The notes under the pieces were generated by a model. The model was not told the origin of the DNA. It saw only the letters and a program-made list of their open reading frames with translations, and ran no database searches. Below, in pieces: positions 17,996 through 26,238 of a DNA stretch of 64,000 nucleotides. A program made the position numbers and the translations under genes. How positions within the stretch are numbered: the stretch's first letter is position 1; every line of letters begins with the position of its first letter. The DNA lies in assembly GCA_050251715.1 (NCBI GenBank), contig JBFWMG010000013.1:30734-94733 (forward strand). The letters are read 5' to 3'. The DNA is from JBFWMG01 sp050251715. GTDB lineage: Bacteria > Desulfobacterota > Desulfovibrionia > Desulfovibrionales > Desulfovibrionaceae.

Positions 17996-18194
17996 TACGT
18001 TCCTCCTCCTTACCCAAAGTGATTGTTAAAAAATTCACGACCTGATTACCTGACGGAACCCTGCCTGTCAAGATTCCGCGTGGTTTATCTCCGCAACATC
18101 ACGCATGCATGCGCAAAGCCAAAATCCGCGCCCCGCGTCATATTTTCGCAATCAGTGATGGTGTGAGAAGCCATTTGTCAAAAAAAGACCACAT

Positions 18195-18638
18195 TCAGGA
18201 CGCCTGGTTGTGGCACGCGCCGCAGGCCAGGGGACCGTGCGGTTTGCCCGCCTGCGCCCGCGCCCGATGGCACCCGTTGCAGCTGAAATCCGCCTCGCCG
18301 TGGTACGCGTTCCGGAAGACGCGGTAGGCCGGTTCGCCAGCAACGGCGTCCTGCGGCAACCGGTCGTGGCACCCCGGCGCGGCGCATTTGCCGGGGTCGC
18401 CCGCCTGATTCCACTTGTGGTGGCAGTACGCGCATTCGAAAAAGCTCCCGTCGATCCGCTTGTGCCGCGCATGGGGAAAGGCCACGCGTGGCTGCGTGAG
18501 CACCGCGCCCGCGCCGTGCGCGGGAAGGGCGATGAGCATGTCGGTCGTGGGCGGGGCGGCGGCCTCGATGCCGCTGAACCCCCAACCCGCCAGCACCAGG
18601 CACAGCAGCGCGGCAAAAACAAACAAGATGGCTCGCAC
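18195..18638 (-). CDS. Second tetraheme c-type cytochrome, c3-like
   Basis: 147 residues with an N-terminal hydrophobic segment (about 3-22) that acts as a signal or anchor. Haem motifs are CAYCH (69-73), CAAPGCH (85-91, CX4CH), CNGCH (120-124) and CGACH (139-143). The fourth is CxxCH rather than the CX4CH of the neighbouring c3, and spacing is wider, so it is a relative, not a duplicate. The start is GTG with AGGAG 8 bp upstream. It is probably periplasmic and membrane-associated. It lies between cbiH and cycA on the same strand; its partner is unknown. Confidence 0.85.
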   Translation of the reverse strand: MRAILFVFAALLCLVLAGWGFSGIEAAAPPTTDMLIALPAHGAGAVLTQPRVAFPHARHKRIDGSFFECAYCHHKWNQAGDPGKCAAPGCHDRLPQDAVAGEPAYRVFRNAYHGEADFSCNGCHRARAQAGKPHGPLACGACHNQAS

Positions 18639-18695
18639 GATACGTCTCCTGAATCAGTGATGCGTCAATCCAGTGGGGAACCTTGCCGCAAGGGT

Positions 18696-19496
18696 TCAGT
18701 CTGTTGAGGGCGCGGGCTTGTCGCCGTATTTGGCCAGATAGCCCCGTGGCGTGACCATGCGGCCCGCCATGATGCGCGTGGCGCTGTTGCCGATGAACAC
18801 GATGGACAGCATGTCCACGGTGGCGGGGTCAAAGACGTCCAGCGTGCATACCCGCGTGGCCTGCTCGGGCCGGAACGCCTGGCGCACCACGCCCACGGGC
18901 GTGTGGGGCGCGCGGTGGCGGCGCACCAGCTCCAGCGCGCGGGGCAACTGCCAGTCGCGCCGCCGCGAACGGGGGTTGTAGATGGCCAGTGCGAAATCCG
19001 CGCCCGCCGCCGCGTCGATCCGTTTTTCAATGACCTCCCAGGGCGTGAGCAGGTCGGACAGGCTGATGACCGCGAAATCATGCATGAGCGGCGCGCCCAG
19101 CAGCGCGGCCCCTGCCGCCAGGGCGGGTACGCCCGCCACGACCTCCACGTCGAGGGCGCGGGTGGCGTCGCGTTCGTCCAGCAGTTCCAGCACCAGCCCG
19201 GCCATGCCGTACACGCCCGCGTCGCCGCTGCTGACCACGGCGGTGGAACGGCCCGCCGTTGCCGCGTCGATGGCCGCGCGGCAGCGCTCCATCTCGCCCA
19301 TCATGCCCGTGGAGATGACTTCCTTGCCCGCCAGCAGGTCGGGCGGCAGGCAGTCGAGATAGAGCCGGTAGCCCACGACGACCCGGGCGTCCTCCAGCGC
19401 GGCGCGCGCCTGGGGCGTGAGCAGCGCCGCGTCGCCGGGGCCGATGCCCACCACGCGCAACATGGCTTCGGGACGGATCATGGCGGGACGGTTCAT
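18696..19496 (-). CDS. cbiH: Cobalt-precorrin-3B C17-methyltransferase
   Basis: 266 residues of the tetrapyrrole methylase fold: VVGIGPGDAALLTPQA near residue 15, SSGDAGVYGMAG near 90, AIYNPRSRRRDWQL near 170. It methylates C17 with SAM and drives ring contraction in anaerobic cobalamin synthesis (CobJ/CbiH family). The ATG overlaps the TGA of cbiG by four bases, so the two are translationally coupled. It belongs to the ahb-hemL-cbiG-cbiH run, separate from the larger cbi cluster at 41-48 kb. Confidence 0.92.
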   Translation of the reverse strand: MNRPAMIRPEAMLRVVGIGPGDAALLTPQARAALEDARVVVGYRLYLDCLPPDLLAGKEVISTGMMGEMERCRAAIDAATAGRSTAVVSSGDAGVYGMAGLVLELLDERDATRALDVEVVAGVPALAAGAALLGAPLMHDFAVISLSDLLTPWEVIEKRIDAAAGADFALAIYNPRSRRRDWQLPRALELVRRHRAPHTPVGVVRQAFRPEQATRVCTLDVFDPATVDMLSIVFIGNSATRIMAGRMVTPRGYLAKYGDKPAPSTD

Positions 19497-20626
19497 GCCC
19501 GGCCTCCGGCGCGGCCCGCATCCGGTCCGCGCAGCGCCACGGCCACGGTCACGCCGTGGGCCGCCGTCTTGTCCACCAGCAGCCGGTCCGTTTTGGCCAG
19601 CAGCAGCGCCGCTGCCTCGCATACGCTCGATACGCCCATGACTTCCTTCGCTTTGGGTGACACATGCGGCGTGGACACGCTGTTCAGCGCGTCCGCGTCG
19701 AAATAATGGATGGGCACGCCGAGCCGCGCGGCTGCGGCGGTCAATCCCGCCTCGTCGCGCTTGGCCTCGATGCTGCCCAATGCCGCCAGGCTGGCCCGCG
19801 TCAACCCGTGCGCGGCCAGGGTATCCGAAACATGGGCCGCAATGGCCGCCTCGTCCGCGCCCTTGCGGCAGCCCACGCCCGCGCACAGGCAGGGCGGATG
19901 CAGCGCCAGCGCGCCGGGAAAGGGCGGCGACGCCTCGTGCGTGACCACCACGCCGGGCACGGCCGCGTCCCAGGCCGAGGCATGGGCCACGGGGAGGAAA
20001 AAGCGCCGCACCGCCGGGTCGGCCCTGTCCAGCCCCAGCCAGTCCTGGGGGTCGTGCACCTGCACGGCGCGTCCGGCGGCCAGGGCCGCGTTCACCGCCT
20101 TGATGCGTCCCAGATCCGCTATGGCCAGCCCGGCCTCCTGCGCCAGCAGATCCACGGCGGGCGCGCCCGCCACGTCCGTGGCCGTGGTGATGACCGCCTC
20201 GCCGCCCGTGATGGCGGCCACGTCGCGGGCCAGGGCATTGGCCCCGCCCAGGTGGCCGGACACCAGGCTGATGGCGAAACGCCCCGCCTGATCCACCACC
20301 ACCACAGCCGGATCGGACCCCTTGCCGCGCAGCAGCGGCCCCACCAGCCGCACCACAATGCCCGCCGCCGCCACGAACACATGGCGGCGGTAAAGGAAAA
20401 ACCGCTCCCGCACCAGATCGCCCAGCGAGTCGAACCCCTCACACGCCGCGCCATCCGGTTCCACGCCGGACGCGGCGTCCGTCGCTTGGGCCAGCCCGCG
20501 CGGCGCAAACAGCACAGCCCCCAGCGCGTCCGCCAACCCGCGTCCCAGCGCCACCCCGTCCGGGGTCAGGGCATAGACCGCCGTGGTGGCGGCCAGGGGG
20601 GAGGATGGAGCGCCAGGGGCCGTCAT
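19493..20626 (-). CDS. cbiG: Cobalt-precorrin-5A hydrolase
   Basis: 377 residues. CbiG opens the delta-lactone of cobalt-precorrin-5A and releases acetaldehyde, a step of the anaerobic pathway only. Characteristic stretches are FVAAAGIVVRLVGPLL, VSGHLGGANALARDVA near 130, and the C-terminal CAGVGCRKGA and SIEAKRDEAGL. It starts 12 bp after the hemL stop and overlaps cbiH, so the block is one transcription unit. The two CbiG domains (N-terminal and C-terminal) are both present and complete. Confidence 0.92.
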   Translation of the reverse strand: MTAPGAPSSPLAATTAVYALTPDGVALGRGLADALGAVLFAPRGLAQATDAASGVEPDGAACEGFDSLGDLVRERFFLYRRHVFVAAAGIVVRLVGPLLRGKGSDPAVVVVDQAGRFAISLVSGHLGGANALARDVAAITGGEAVITTATDVAGAPAVDLLAQEAGLAIADLGRIKAVNAALAAGRAVQVHDPQDWLGLDRADPAVRRFFLPVAHASAWDAAVPGVVVTHEASPPFPGALALHPPCLCAGVGCRKGADEAAIAAHVSDTLAAHGLTRASLAALGSIEAKRDEAGLTAAAARLGVPIHYFDADALNSVSTPHVSPKAKEVMGVSSVCEAAALLLAKTDRLLVDKTAAHGVTVAVALRGPDAGRAGGRA

Positions 20627-20638
20627 GCAGCCTCGGTG

Positions 20639-21907
20639 CTAGAAAACGACCTTGCGGGCCGCGTCCAGGGTTTTGGAAAAATCCTCTTCCGTGTGCGCGA
20701 ACGAGACCATGGCCGCCTCGAAACCCGACGGCGCAAGCGACACGCCCGCCGCCCGCATCTGGCGGAAATAGCTGGCATAGGCCTCGGTGTTGGAGGTGGC
20801 TGCGGACGCGAAATCCGTGACCGGCTGGTCCGTGAGGAACAGCGTGAACATGGACGCGATCTGGTTGCAGGCCACCGGCATGCCCTTGCCGCGCAAAATG
20901 TCCGCCAGCTCGCCCGCAAAGGCCGCCGTGCGCGCCTCCAGCGCCGCGTAGTCCGCCTTGGCCAGCACGCCCAGCGTGGCAATGCCCGCGGCCATGGCCA
21001 GCGGATTGCCCGACAGCGTGCCCGCCTGGTACACCCCGCCGCTGGGCGCGATGCGGCGCATGTATTCGGCCTTGCCGCCATACGCGCCCACGGGCAGGCC
21101 GCCGCCGATGATCTTGCCCAGCGTGGTCAGGTCCGGGGAAATGCCGAACCGCTTCTGCGCGCCGCCAAAATCCACGCGGAAGCCGGTAATCACCTCGTCG
21201 AAGATGAGCAGCGCGCCGTGCGCGTCGCACAAGGCGCGCAACCCCTCCAGAAAACCGGGAACCGGCAGCACCACGCCCATGTTGCCCGCCACAGGCTCCA
21301 CGATGACCGCCGCGATGTCCTGGCCCTGGGCCGCGAACAGCGCTTCCACCTGGGCAAGGCTGTTGTAGTCCGCGAGCAGCGTGTCCTTGACCGTGTCAGC
21401 AGGCACGCCGGGCGTGCCGGGAATGGACAGCGTGGCCACGCCCGATCCCGCCGCCGCCAGGAACGGGTCCGCATGGCCGTGGTAGCCGCCGTTGAACTTG
21501 ACCACCTTGTCGCGGCCCGTGACGCCGCGCGCCAGGCGCAGCGCGCTCATGGTCGCCTCGGTGCCCGAGTTGACCATGCGCACCATGTCCACGCCCGGAA
21601 CCGCGTCCACCACCAGCCGCGCCAGCTCGATCTCCGCCGGGCAGGGCGCGCCAAAACTCGTGCCCCGGTCCACGGCCCCGTGGATGGCGCGGCTCACGTC
21701 GGGATGGCAGTGGCCCAGCAGCATGGGACCCCAGGACATGACGAAATCAATATACTCGTCGCCGTCGACCGTGGTCGTATGCCCGCCCTGGCCGGACACC
21801 ACGAACAGCGGGTCCGCGCCCACGCTCTTGCAGGCGCGCACGGGGCTGTTCACGCCGCCGGGAATGAGGGTCTGGGCCGTGGCGAACAATTCCTTGGAAG
21901 AGCTCAT
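20639..21907 (-). CDS. hemL: Glutamate-1-semialdehyde 2,1-aminomutase
   Basis: 422 residues, a PLP enzyme that makes 5-aminolevulinate from glutamate semialdehyde, the entry to all tetrapyrroles. Signatures are SKELFATAQTLIPGGVNSPVRA at the N terminus (first 20: starts at residue 4), NSGTEATMSALRLAR near 120, and the PLP lysine in TLGKIIGGGLPVGAYGG near 265. The start at MSSSKEL has GGAG 9 bp upstream. It sits between the siroheme decarboxylase gene and cbiG, matching its supply role to both haem and cobalamin. Confidence 0.95.
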   Translation of the reverse strand: MSSSKELFATAQTLIPGGVNSPVRACKSVGADPLFVVSGQGGHTTTVDGDEYIDFVMSWGPMLLGHCHPDVSRAIHGAVDRGTSFGAPCPAEIELARLVVDAVPGVDMVRMVNSGTEATMSALRLARGVTGRDKVVKFNGGYHGHADPFLAAAGSGVATLSIPGTPGVPADTVKDTLLADYNSLAQVEALFAAQGQDIAAVIVEPVAGNMGVVLPVPGFLEGLRALCDAHGALLIFDEVITGFRVDFGGAQKRFGISPDLTTLGKIIGGGLPVGAYGGKAEYMRRIAPSGGVYQAGTLSGNPLAMAAGIATLGVLAKADYAALEARTAAFAGELADILRGKGMPVACNQIASMFTLFLTDQPVTDFASAATSNTEAYASYFRQMRAAGVSLAPSGFEAAMVSFAHTEEDFSKTLDAARKVVF

Positions 21908-21971
21908 GGCAATGTCTCCGCAGGCCGCGCCGCCCATGGCCGCGCCGCCCAACGATCCCGCAGGGGACCGG

Positions 21972-22445
21972 CTAGAAATAGGTCATGGATGTCTTTTTGA
22001 GTTCCTTGATGCTGAACAGCACCGTATAGTCGGTCACGCCCGTGGCCTCGACCATCTCCTGGACCGCCTTTTCGCAGTCCTCCGGGGATTTGCCGTGCAC
22101 CATGGTGTAGAGATTGTACGGCCAGGTGGGCTGCTCGCGCCGCCAGTAGCAGTGCGACACCGCCCTGTTCTTGGCGAATTGCTTGCCCAGCTCCAGGAGC
22201 TTTTCCTCGGGCTGCACGTTCCAGGCGACCATGGCGTTGGCGCCATAGCCCGCCTTCTGGTGGCGCAGGGTTGCGCCGAAACGGCGTATGGAGCCGTCCG
22301 CCTTCATGGCGCGCAGCAGATCCAGCACCTCGGCCTCGGTGCAGCCCACCTGGGCGGCTATGTCCGCATAGGGGGTGGCGCTGTCCGGCAGGGTGCCCTG
22401 CACGCGGCGCAGTATTTCGACTTGGATTTCGGTGAATTCTTTCAT
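21972..22445 (-). CDS. Siroheme decarboxylase subunit (AhbA/AhbB family)
   Basis: 157 residues. It has an AsnC/Lrp-like winged helix at the N terminus (EIQVEILRRVQGTLPDS, then IAAQVGCTEAEVLDLLRAMK) and the conserved decarboxylase stretch RRFGATLRHQKAGYGANAMV. Such proteins, once called NirD-like regulators, remove two acetate carboxyls from siroheme in the siroheme-dependent haem pathway. AhbA and AhbB normally act together; only one subunit gene is in this window, so the other must lie elsewhere. Which subunit it is I cannot say. It starts the operon leading into hemL. Confidence 0.85.
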   Translation of the reverse strand: MKEFTEIQVEILRRVQGTLPDSATPYADIAAQVGCTEAEVLDLLRAMKADGSIRRFGATLRHQKAGYGANAMVAWNVQPEEKLLELGKQFAKNRAVSHCYWRREQPTWPYNLYTMVHGKSPEDCEKAVQEMVEATGVTDYTVLFSIKELKKTSMTYF

Positions 22446-22630
22446 GGCGAGACGGTTGTTACCCGTTGTATGCGCGGTTTGCAAGACGGACGGCGGTGGA
22501 CGGCGCCGTTCCGTGCGTCTTTGCGGCCGGAGATTGTCCTGAACGGGGTTGTCATCGCCGCGCCGCGCGGGTAAGTTGTCACAAGGCGGCAACCACCGCC
22601 ACAACCACATCGGAAACAAAGGATACCCGC

Positions 22631-23623
22631 ATGAAGATAGCTGTCATTGGCGGCGGCGCCTGGGGCACCACCCTGGCCAATTTGCTGGCGAAAAAAGGCG
22701 TGGACGCCACCCTTTGGGTGCGCGAGCAGCAGGTTCTGGCCGAGATCCGCAGCACGGGCCGCAACGCCTGGTACCTGCCCGACGTGGTGCTGCACGAGAC
22801 GCTGGAAGTCACCTCCGACCCGGAAGCGGCGCTCAAGGACGCGGCCTGCTTCCTGTTCGTCGTCCCGTGCCAGTTCTACCGCAACATGCTCATCCAGTTC
22901 CGCGAGATGCTGCCCAAAAAGCCCCTTATCGTCTGCGCCAACAAGGGCATCGAGGTGGGCAGCCTCAAGACCGTGTCCCAGGTCACGGCCGAGGAGCTGG
23001 GTTCGCTCAAGCCCCGGTTCGCCATGCTTTCCGGCCCCTCCTTTGCCCATGAGGTGAGCAAGGAGCTGCCCACCGCCGTGGCCCTGGGCTGCGACGACAA
23101 GAAGGCGGGCAAGGAAGTGCAGGAAATGCTCGCCACCGACTATTTCCGCGTCTATACCAACGGCGACGTGCGCGGCGTGGAGTTGGGCGGCGCGGTGAAG
23201 AACGTCATCGCCATCGCGGCGGGCATTGCCGATGGCCTGGGCTACGGCCACGACGCCCGCGCCGCGCTCATCACGCGCGGCCTGGCCGAGATGAGCCGCC
23301 TGGGCATCGCCATGGGCGCCAAGGCCAAAACCTTCATGGGCCTTGCGGGCATGGGCGACCTGGTGCTCACCTGCACCGGCGACCTGTCGCGCAACCGCCA
23401 GGTGGGCCTGCGCCTGGGCAAGGGGCAGACGCTCATGGAAATCCTCGGCGAAATGAAATCCGTGGCCGAAGGCGTGAAGACCACCGAGGCCGTGCATGCC
23501 CTGGGCCAGAAACACAAGGTCGACATGCCCATCACCGACCAGGTGTTCAAGGTGCTGTACGAAGGCAAAGACCCCAACGCGGCGGTGCGCGAACTCATGA
23601 CGCGCTCGCTCAAGGACGAATAA
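22631..23623 (+). CDS. gpsA: Glycerol-3-phosphate dehydrogenase [NAD(P)+]
   Basis: 330 residues. The N-terminal NAD motif is IGGGAWGTTLANLLA and the catalytic-lysine region is GAVKNVIAIAAG near residue 190, with NRQVGLRLG near 255. It reduces dihydroxyacetone phosphate to sn-glycerol 3-phosphate, the backbone for phospholipids; the acyltransferase PlsY is also in this window (57.2 kb). It is divergent from the siroheme decarboxylase gene and is followed by a small lipoprotein gene on the same strand. Confidence 0.96.
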   Translation: MKIAVIGGGAWGTTLANLLAKKGVDATLWVREQQVLAEIRSTGRNAWYLPDVVLHETLEVTSDPEAALKDAACFLFVVPCQFYRNMLIQFREMLPKKPLIVCANKGIEVGSLKTVSQVTAEELGSLKPRFAMLSGPSFAHEVSKELPTAVALGCDDKKAGKEVQEMLATDYFRVYTNGDVRGVELGGAVKNVIAIAAGIADGLGYGHDARAALITRGLAEMSRLGIAMGAKAKTFMGLAGMGDLVLTCTGDLSRNRQVGLRLGKGQTLMEILGEMKSVAEGVKTTEAVHALGQKHKVDMPITDQVFKVLYEGKDPNAAVRELMTRSLKDE

Positions 23624-23652
23624 GACCGGCTTGTGCCGTAAAGGAGTTCATG

Positions 23653-23814
23653 ATGGCTGTCTGGAAGAAAATCATCGTGCTTGCCTGCCTCTGCCTGTTC
23701 CTTGCGGGCGGCGTGGTGGGCTGTGAAAAGGAAGGTTCGGGCGAAAAGGCCGGCAAGAAGGTGGACGAGGCCGTGGACGCGGCCAAGGACAAGCTCAAGA
23801 AGCTGACCGAATAG
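23653..23814 (+). CDS. Small lipoprotein, entericidin-like
   Basis: 53 residues. A hydrophobic signal ends in the lipobox VVGC near residue 22-25; the rest is Lys/Glu/Asp-rich and helical (GEKAGKKVDEAVDAAKDKLK). AAGGAG is 6 bp before this ATG; an ATG one codon earlier is also possible. Composition resembles entericidin-type lipoproteins, but no function is assigned. It follows gpsA by 29 bp and is followed by a strong terminator. Confidence 0.8.
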   Translation: MAVWKKIIVLACLCLFLAGGVVGCEKEGSGEKAGKKVDEAVDAAKDKLKKLTE

Positions 23815-23844
23815 CCCGTGGCGGCACGGATTCGAGTACAGAAG

Positions 23845-23869
23845 GGCGCCCCGGAAGGGGCGCCTTTTT
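23845..23869 (+). terminator. Terminator after gpsA-lipoprotein
   Basis: GGCGCCCC-GGAA-GGGGCGCC is followed by TTTTT on the + strand, 30 bp past the lipoprotein stop. Confidence 0.95.
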
Positions 23870-23930
23870 GTCGTTGTCGGGCGTGGAGGCGAAGCGCGGG
23901 GCTATCGGACGGGCAGGCGCTGCTGTTGCG

Positions 23931-23983
23931 TGATCAATAAAAATGCTTGATCAGGAAAAATGATCAGTATATATTTTTGATCA
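23931..23983. promoter_or_regulatory. Four-site TGATCA array, candidate AbiEi operator
   Basis: Four perfect TGATCA palindromes start at 23931, 23948, 23961 and 23978. Spacing is 17, 13 and 17 bp, so the array is symmetric. The last site runs into the ATG of the first toxin-antitoxin gene. The spacers are AT-rich and likely include the promoter. AbiEi antitoxins are known to bind inverted repeats in their own promoter; that this array is the site is inference. Confidence 0.6.
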
Positions 23984-25134
23984 TGTGGCGCAGAAAAGAA
24001 AAAGATGACGCGGCCAGGGCGGCACTTGTTAACGATTGCCTTCGATTTCTCAGGAAGGCGGGCTTTGTGGGTCACTATGAGCCCGTGGGCTGTGGACCGG
24101 GTGATGGATGGCTTGCGCTCGAACGCGAAGGGTCCGTGCAGCGATACCGGCTGGCGGTGCAGGTCAAGGCCGGGCCTCTCGCACGGCAGGACGGCGACTA
24201 TTGGCAGTATCTCGTGGCAAGGGGTGGGGCGGACCTTCTGTGCGCCGACGCCATTCCCCCTGCTGTGGCCGCGGGTTTGAAGGACAAGGGCATCCAGTAC
24301 ATCGACAGGGCAGGGAACATGTTCCTGGATGCACCGGGTATCTATGTCCACGTTGTCGGCCAGCGTAGGCCGAGGACCGTGCCTAGCACCACCGGCGCGA
24401 ATGTTTTCCATGTTGCCGGATTGCGGTTGCTGCTTTTGTTGCTCAAGGAGCCGGAGGCCGTGAATTGGCCGCAGCGGCGGATAGCAATGGGGGCCGGTAT
24501 CGCCCAGGGGAATATCCCCAGGCTGTTTCGCGGCCTGGAGGAGCAGGGGTTTCTTGTTCTCCTGCGGCGGGGCGAGCGGCGGTTGGTCAGCGCGGAGAAG
24601 CTGTTGGCGCGGTGGGAGGAAGGGTATGTGGAGCGGTTGAGGTCAAAACTCTTCATCGGGCGCTACGAATATTTGGGCCCGGCAAGCGAGGTGTCATACG
24701 TGGCGCGCCAGGTGCAGTGGTATCAGCATCATCACCGTGATGGGTGGTTTGATGGCGTCGCCCTCGGCGGCGAGCTTGCCGCGACCATCCGACATCCGGA
24801 TGTCTTTTTTCAGCCGATGACGGCGGCAATTCATGTCCCGGTCGTTGACGAGGCCGAGGACACACGAAAACTCACGTTTCTCTTGGCCAAATGCAATGTC
24901 GAGTCTACGCCTAGTGCGGATGGGAATGTGACAGTGCTGCGGCGCGTGGGGACCGTGGATGGCGGCGAGCCCGGCCTGCTGGATGACCATCGCATCGGTT
25001 TGATCGATCCACTTCTGATGTACGCGGAAATGGCGTTGGTTGAGGGGGGGCGGGAGGAGCGCATGGGCGCGATGCGCGAGCGATTGCTCGCCCATGACAT
25101 CCTGCCGCGCCTTGGGGTGAGCAGTCATGCATGA
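23983..25134 (+). CDS. AbiEi-family antitoxin / transcriptional regulator (type IV TA)
   Basis: 383 residues from the ATG that overlaps the last TGATCA site; a TTG 36 bp upstream would give a longer form. The middle matches the long AbiEi-like family: DLLCADAIPPAVAAGLKDKG, IQYIDRAGNMFLDAPG, AVNWPQRRIAMGAGIAQGNI (winged helix), then ERRLVSAEKLLARW. Such proteins repress the operon and neutralise the partner nucleotidyltransferase. The next gene overlaps it by 8 bp. The two genes lie between two house-keeping blocks and have softer, more AT-tolerant codon use, consistent with acquisition by transfer. Confidence 0.78.
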   Translation: MWRRKEKDDAARAALVNDCLRFLRKAGFVGHYEPVGCGPGDGWLALEREGSVQRYRLAVQVKAGPLARQDGDYWQYLVARGGADLLCADAIPPAVAAGLKDKGIQYIDRAGNMFLDAPGIYVHVVGQRRPRTVPSTTGANVFHVAGLRLLLLLLKEPEAVNWPQRRIAMGAGIAQGNIPRLFRGLEEQGFLVLLRRGERRLVSAEKLLARWEEGYVERLRSKLFIGRYEYLGPASEVSYVARQVQWYQHHHRDGWFDGVALGGELAATIRHPDVFFQPMTAAIHVPVVDEAEDTRKLTFLLAKCNVESTPSADGNVTVLRRVGTVDGGEPGLLDDHRIGLIDPLLMYAEMALVEGGREERMGAMRERLLAHDILPRLGVSSHA

Positions 25135-25954
25135 TCCGGGCGTGCAGGTTCTCTTGGACTTCCAGGACATCGCGGAGCGGCTTGGGGTGCGCTATGTGCT
25201 GGTGGGCGCAGGCTCCCGTGTTCTGACCGTCGAGCACATGCGCCGGGACGGTCGCACGGTCCGTGACGCGCGCGCCACGCTGGATTGGGATTTCGGCGTG
25301 CAATTCGAGCATTACGCAGCCTATGAAGCCTTTGCGGCGGCGCTGATCGGCGGGCCGTTCAGGAAGGGCACGCCGTGGCAGCGGGTGATGCACAAGACGA
25401 CGGGCATCGCTCTCGACATGGTGCCCTTTGGGGGCATTGCGCCCGGCGGAACGCTCCGTGTGCCGAAGGAAGAAACCACCTTGCAGGTTTTGGGGTTTGC
25501 GGAGGCGCTGTCCCATGCCGTGATGGTGCCTCTGGCAGGGAGGCTGCTTCCGGTTGTCAATGAGGTCGGTTTCGTGGTCCTCAAGCTGATTGCGTGGCAT
25601 GATCGCGCGAAGCTGGATGACCTGCGCGACCTGTGGCACGTGATCAGGGATTATGACAGCGGCGACAACGTGCGGCGGGCGTTTGATCGGTATCATGCAC
25701 TGCTTCTGGATGATGGGCTAGACCAGGATGAGATGCTTGCCAGACTGCTTGGGGCCGATATGGGGGCGATCATGGCCCCGGCGACCCGGTCCGTGACCGA
25801 GGCGGTGTTGTCGCGACTGGCGGATGTGGAGACGATGGCCGTGCGGAGCCTGGCACGCATCGGTCAACCCCTGGACGAGATAGCGGGCCTGTTCACGCAG
25901 GTGCTTGAGGGCGTCAAGGAATCCCCCGCGAAGCCCGACCATCGTGACGTATAG
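25127..25954 (+). CDS. AbiEii/AbiGii-type nucleotidyltransferase toxin
   Basis: 275 residues. The nucleotidyltransferase core is visible: VLVGAGSR near residue 25 (GS motif), TLDWDFGVQF near 48 (paired carboxylates) and ALDMVPFGGIA near 92 (third carboxylate). The C-terminal half is helical (KLIAWHDRAKLDDLRDL near 155, typical of the AbiEii family). It presumably transfers nucleotides to a cellular target, in characterised relatives tRNA or other molecules, when antitoxin control fails. The 8-bp overlap with the antitoxin gene indicates coupled translation. The actual target is unknown. Confidence 0.78.
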   Translation: MHDPGVQVLLDFQDIAERLGVRYVLVGAGSRVLTVEHMRRDGRTVRDARATLDWDFGVQFEHYAAYEAFAAALIGGPFRKGTPWQRVMHKTTGIALDMVPFGGIAPGGTLRVPKEETTLQVLGFAEALSHAVMVPLAGRLLPVVNEVGFVVLKLIAWHDRAKLDDLRDLWHVIRDYDSGDNVRRAFDRYHALLLDDGLDQDEMLARLLGADMGAIMAPATRSVTEAVLSRLADVETMAVRSLARIGQPLDEIAGLFTQVLEGVKESPAKPDHRDV

Positions 25955-25993
25955 TCCGACGTCGGTATCGCCGTCGTGTTTTCCCATGCTATT

Positions 25994-26163
25994 CCCCAAC
26001 CCGCAGTTTTTGGGGAAGGTGGGTGAGAGAGGAGGGGGGTGCGGGGGGAGATGCTATGCCATTGTCGGGAGGAAGTGGCATGTAGCGCGGGCCGCAGGCG
26101 CTCATGGCAACAAGCCCTTCCCGCCCACTATAAGCGGCATTATGCCGCCTTTTTTCGCGCAGA
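25994..26163 (+). repeat. Dispersed G-rich element, first copy
   Basis: Begins with CCCCAACCCGCAG, a T run and TGGGGAA (a CCCCAA/TTGGGG hairpin), continues with a G- and purine-rich tract to about 26050, and ends with CCTTTTTTCGCGCAGA at 26148-26163. The same head, G-rich tract and tail (CCTTTTTCGCGTAGA) occur at 63908-64000. The following 26175-26235 is strongly pyrimidine-rich and could pair with the G-rich tract. It fills most of the 284-bp gap after the toxin gene. Confidence 0.6.
26134..26155 (+). terminator. Terminator after the toxin-antitoxin genes
   Basis: GCGGCA-TTA-TGCCGC is followed by CTTTTTT on the + strand, 180 bp past the toxin stop codon and inside the dispersed element. Confidence 0.65.
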
Positions 26164-26238
26164 AAAAGGGGGTTCCGCCCTCTCTCCCCTCCCCACGCCT
26201 CGTCGTTTCTTCTTCTTTCTCTCTCTCTCGCGCGTGAC

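Noticed and set aside
19664..22000. A 778-codon + strand frame opposite cbiG and hemL
   Set aside because: Arg/His/Gly/Ala-rich antisense product with no motif; the - strand proteins are full length and coupled.
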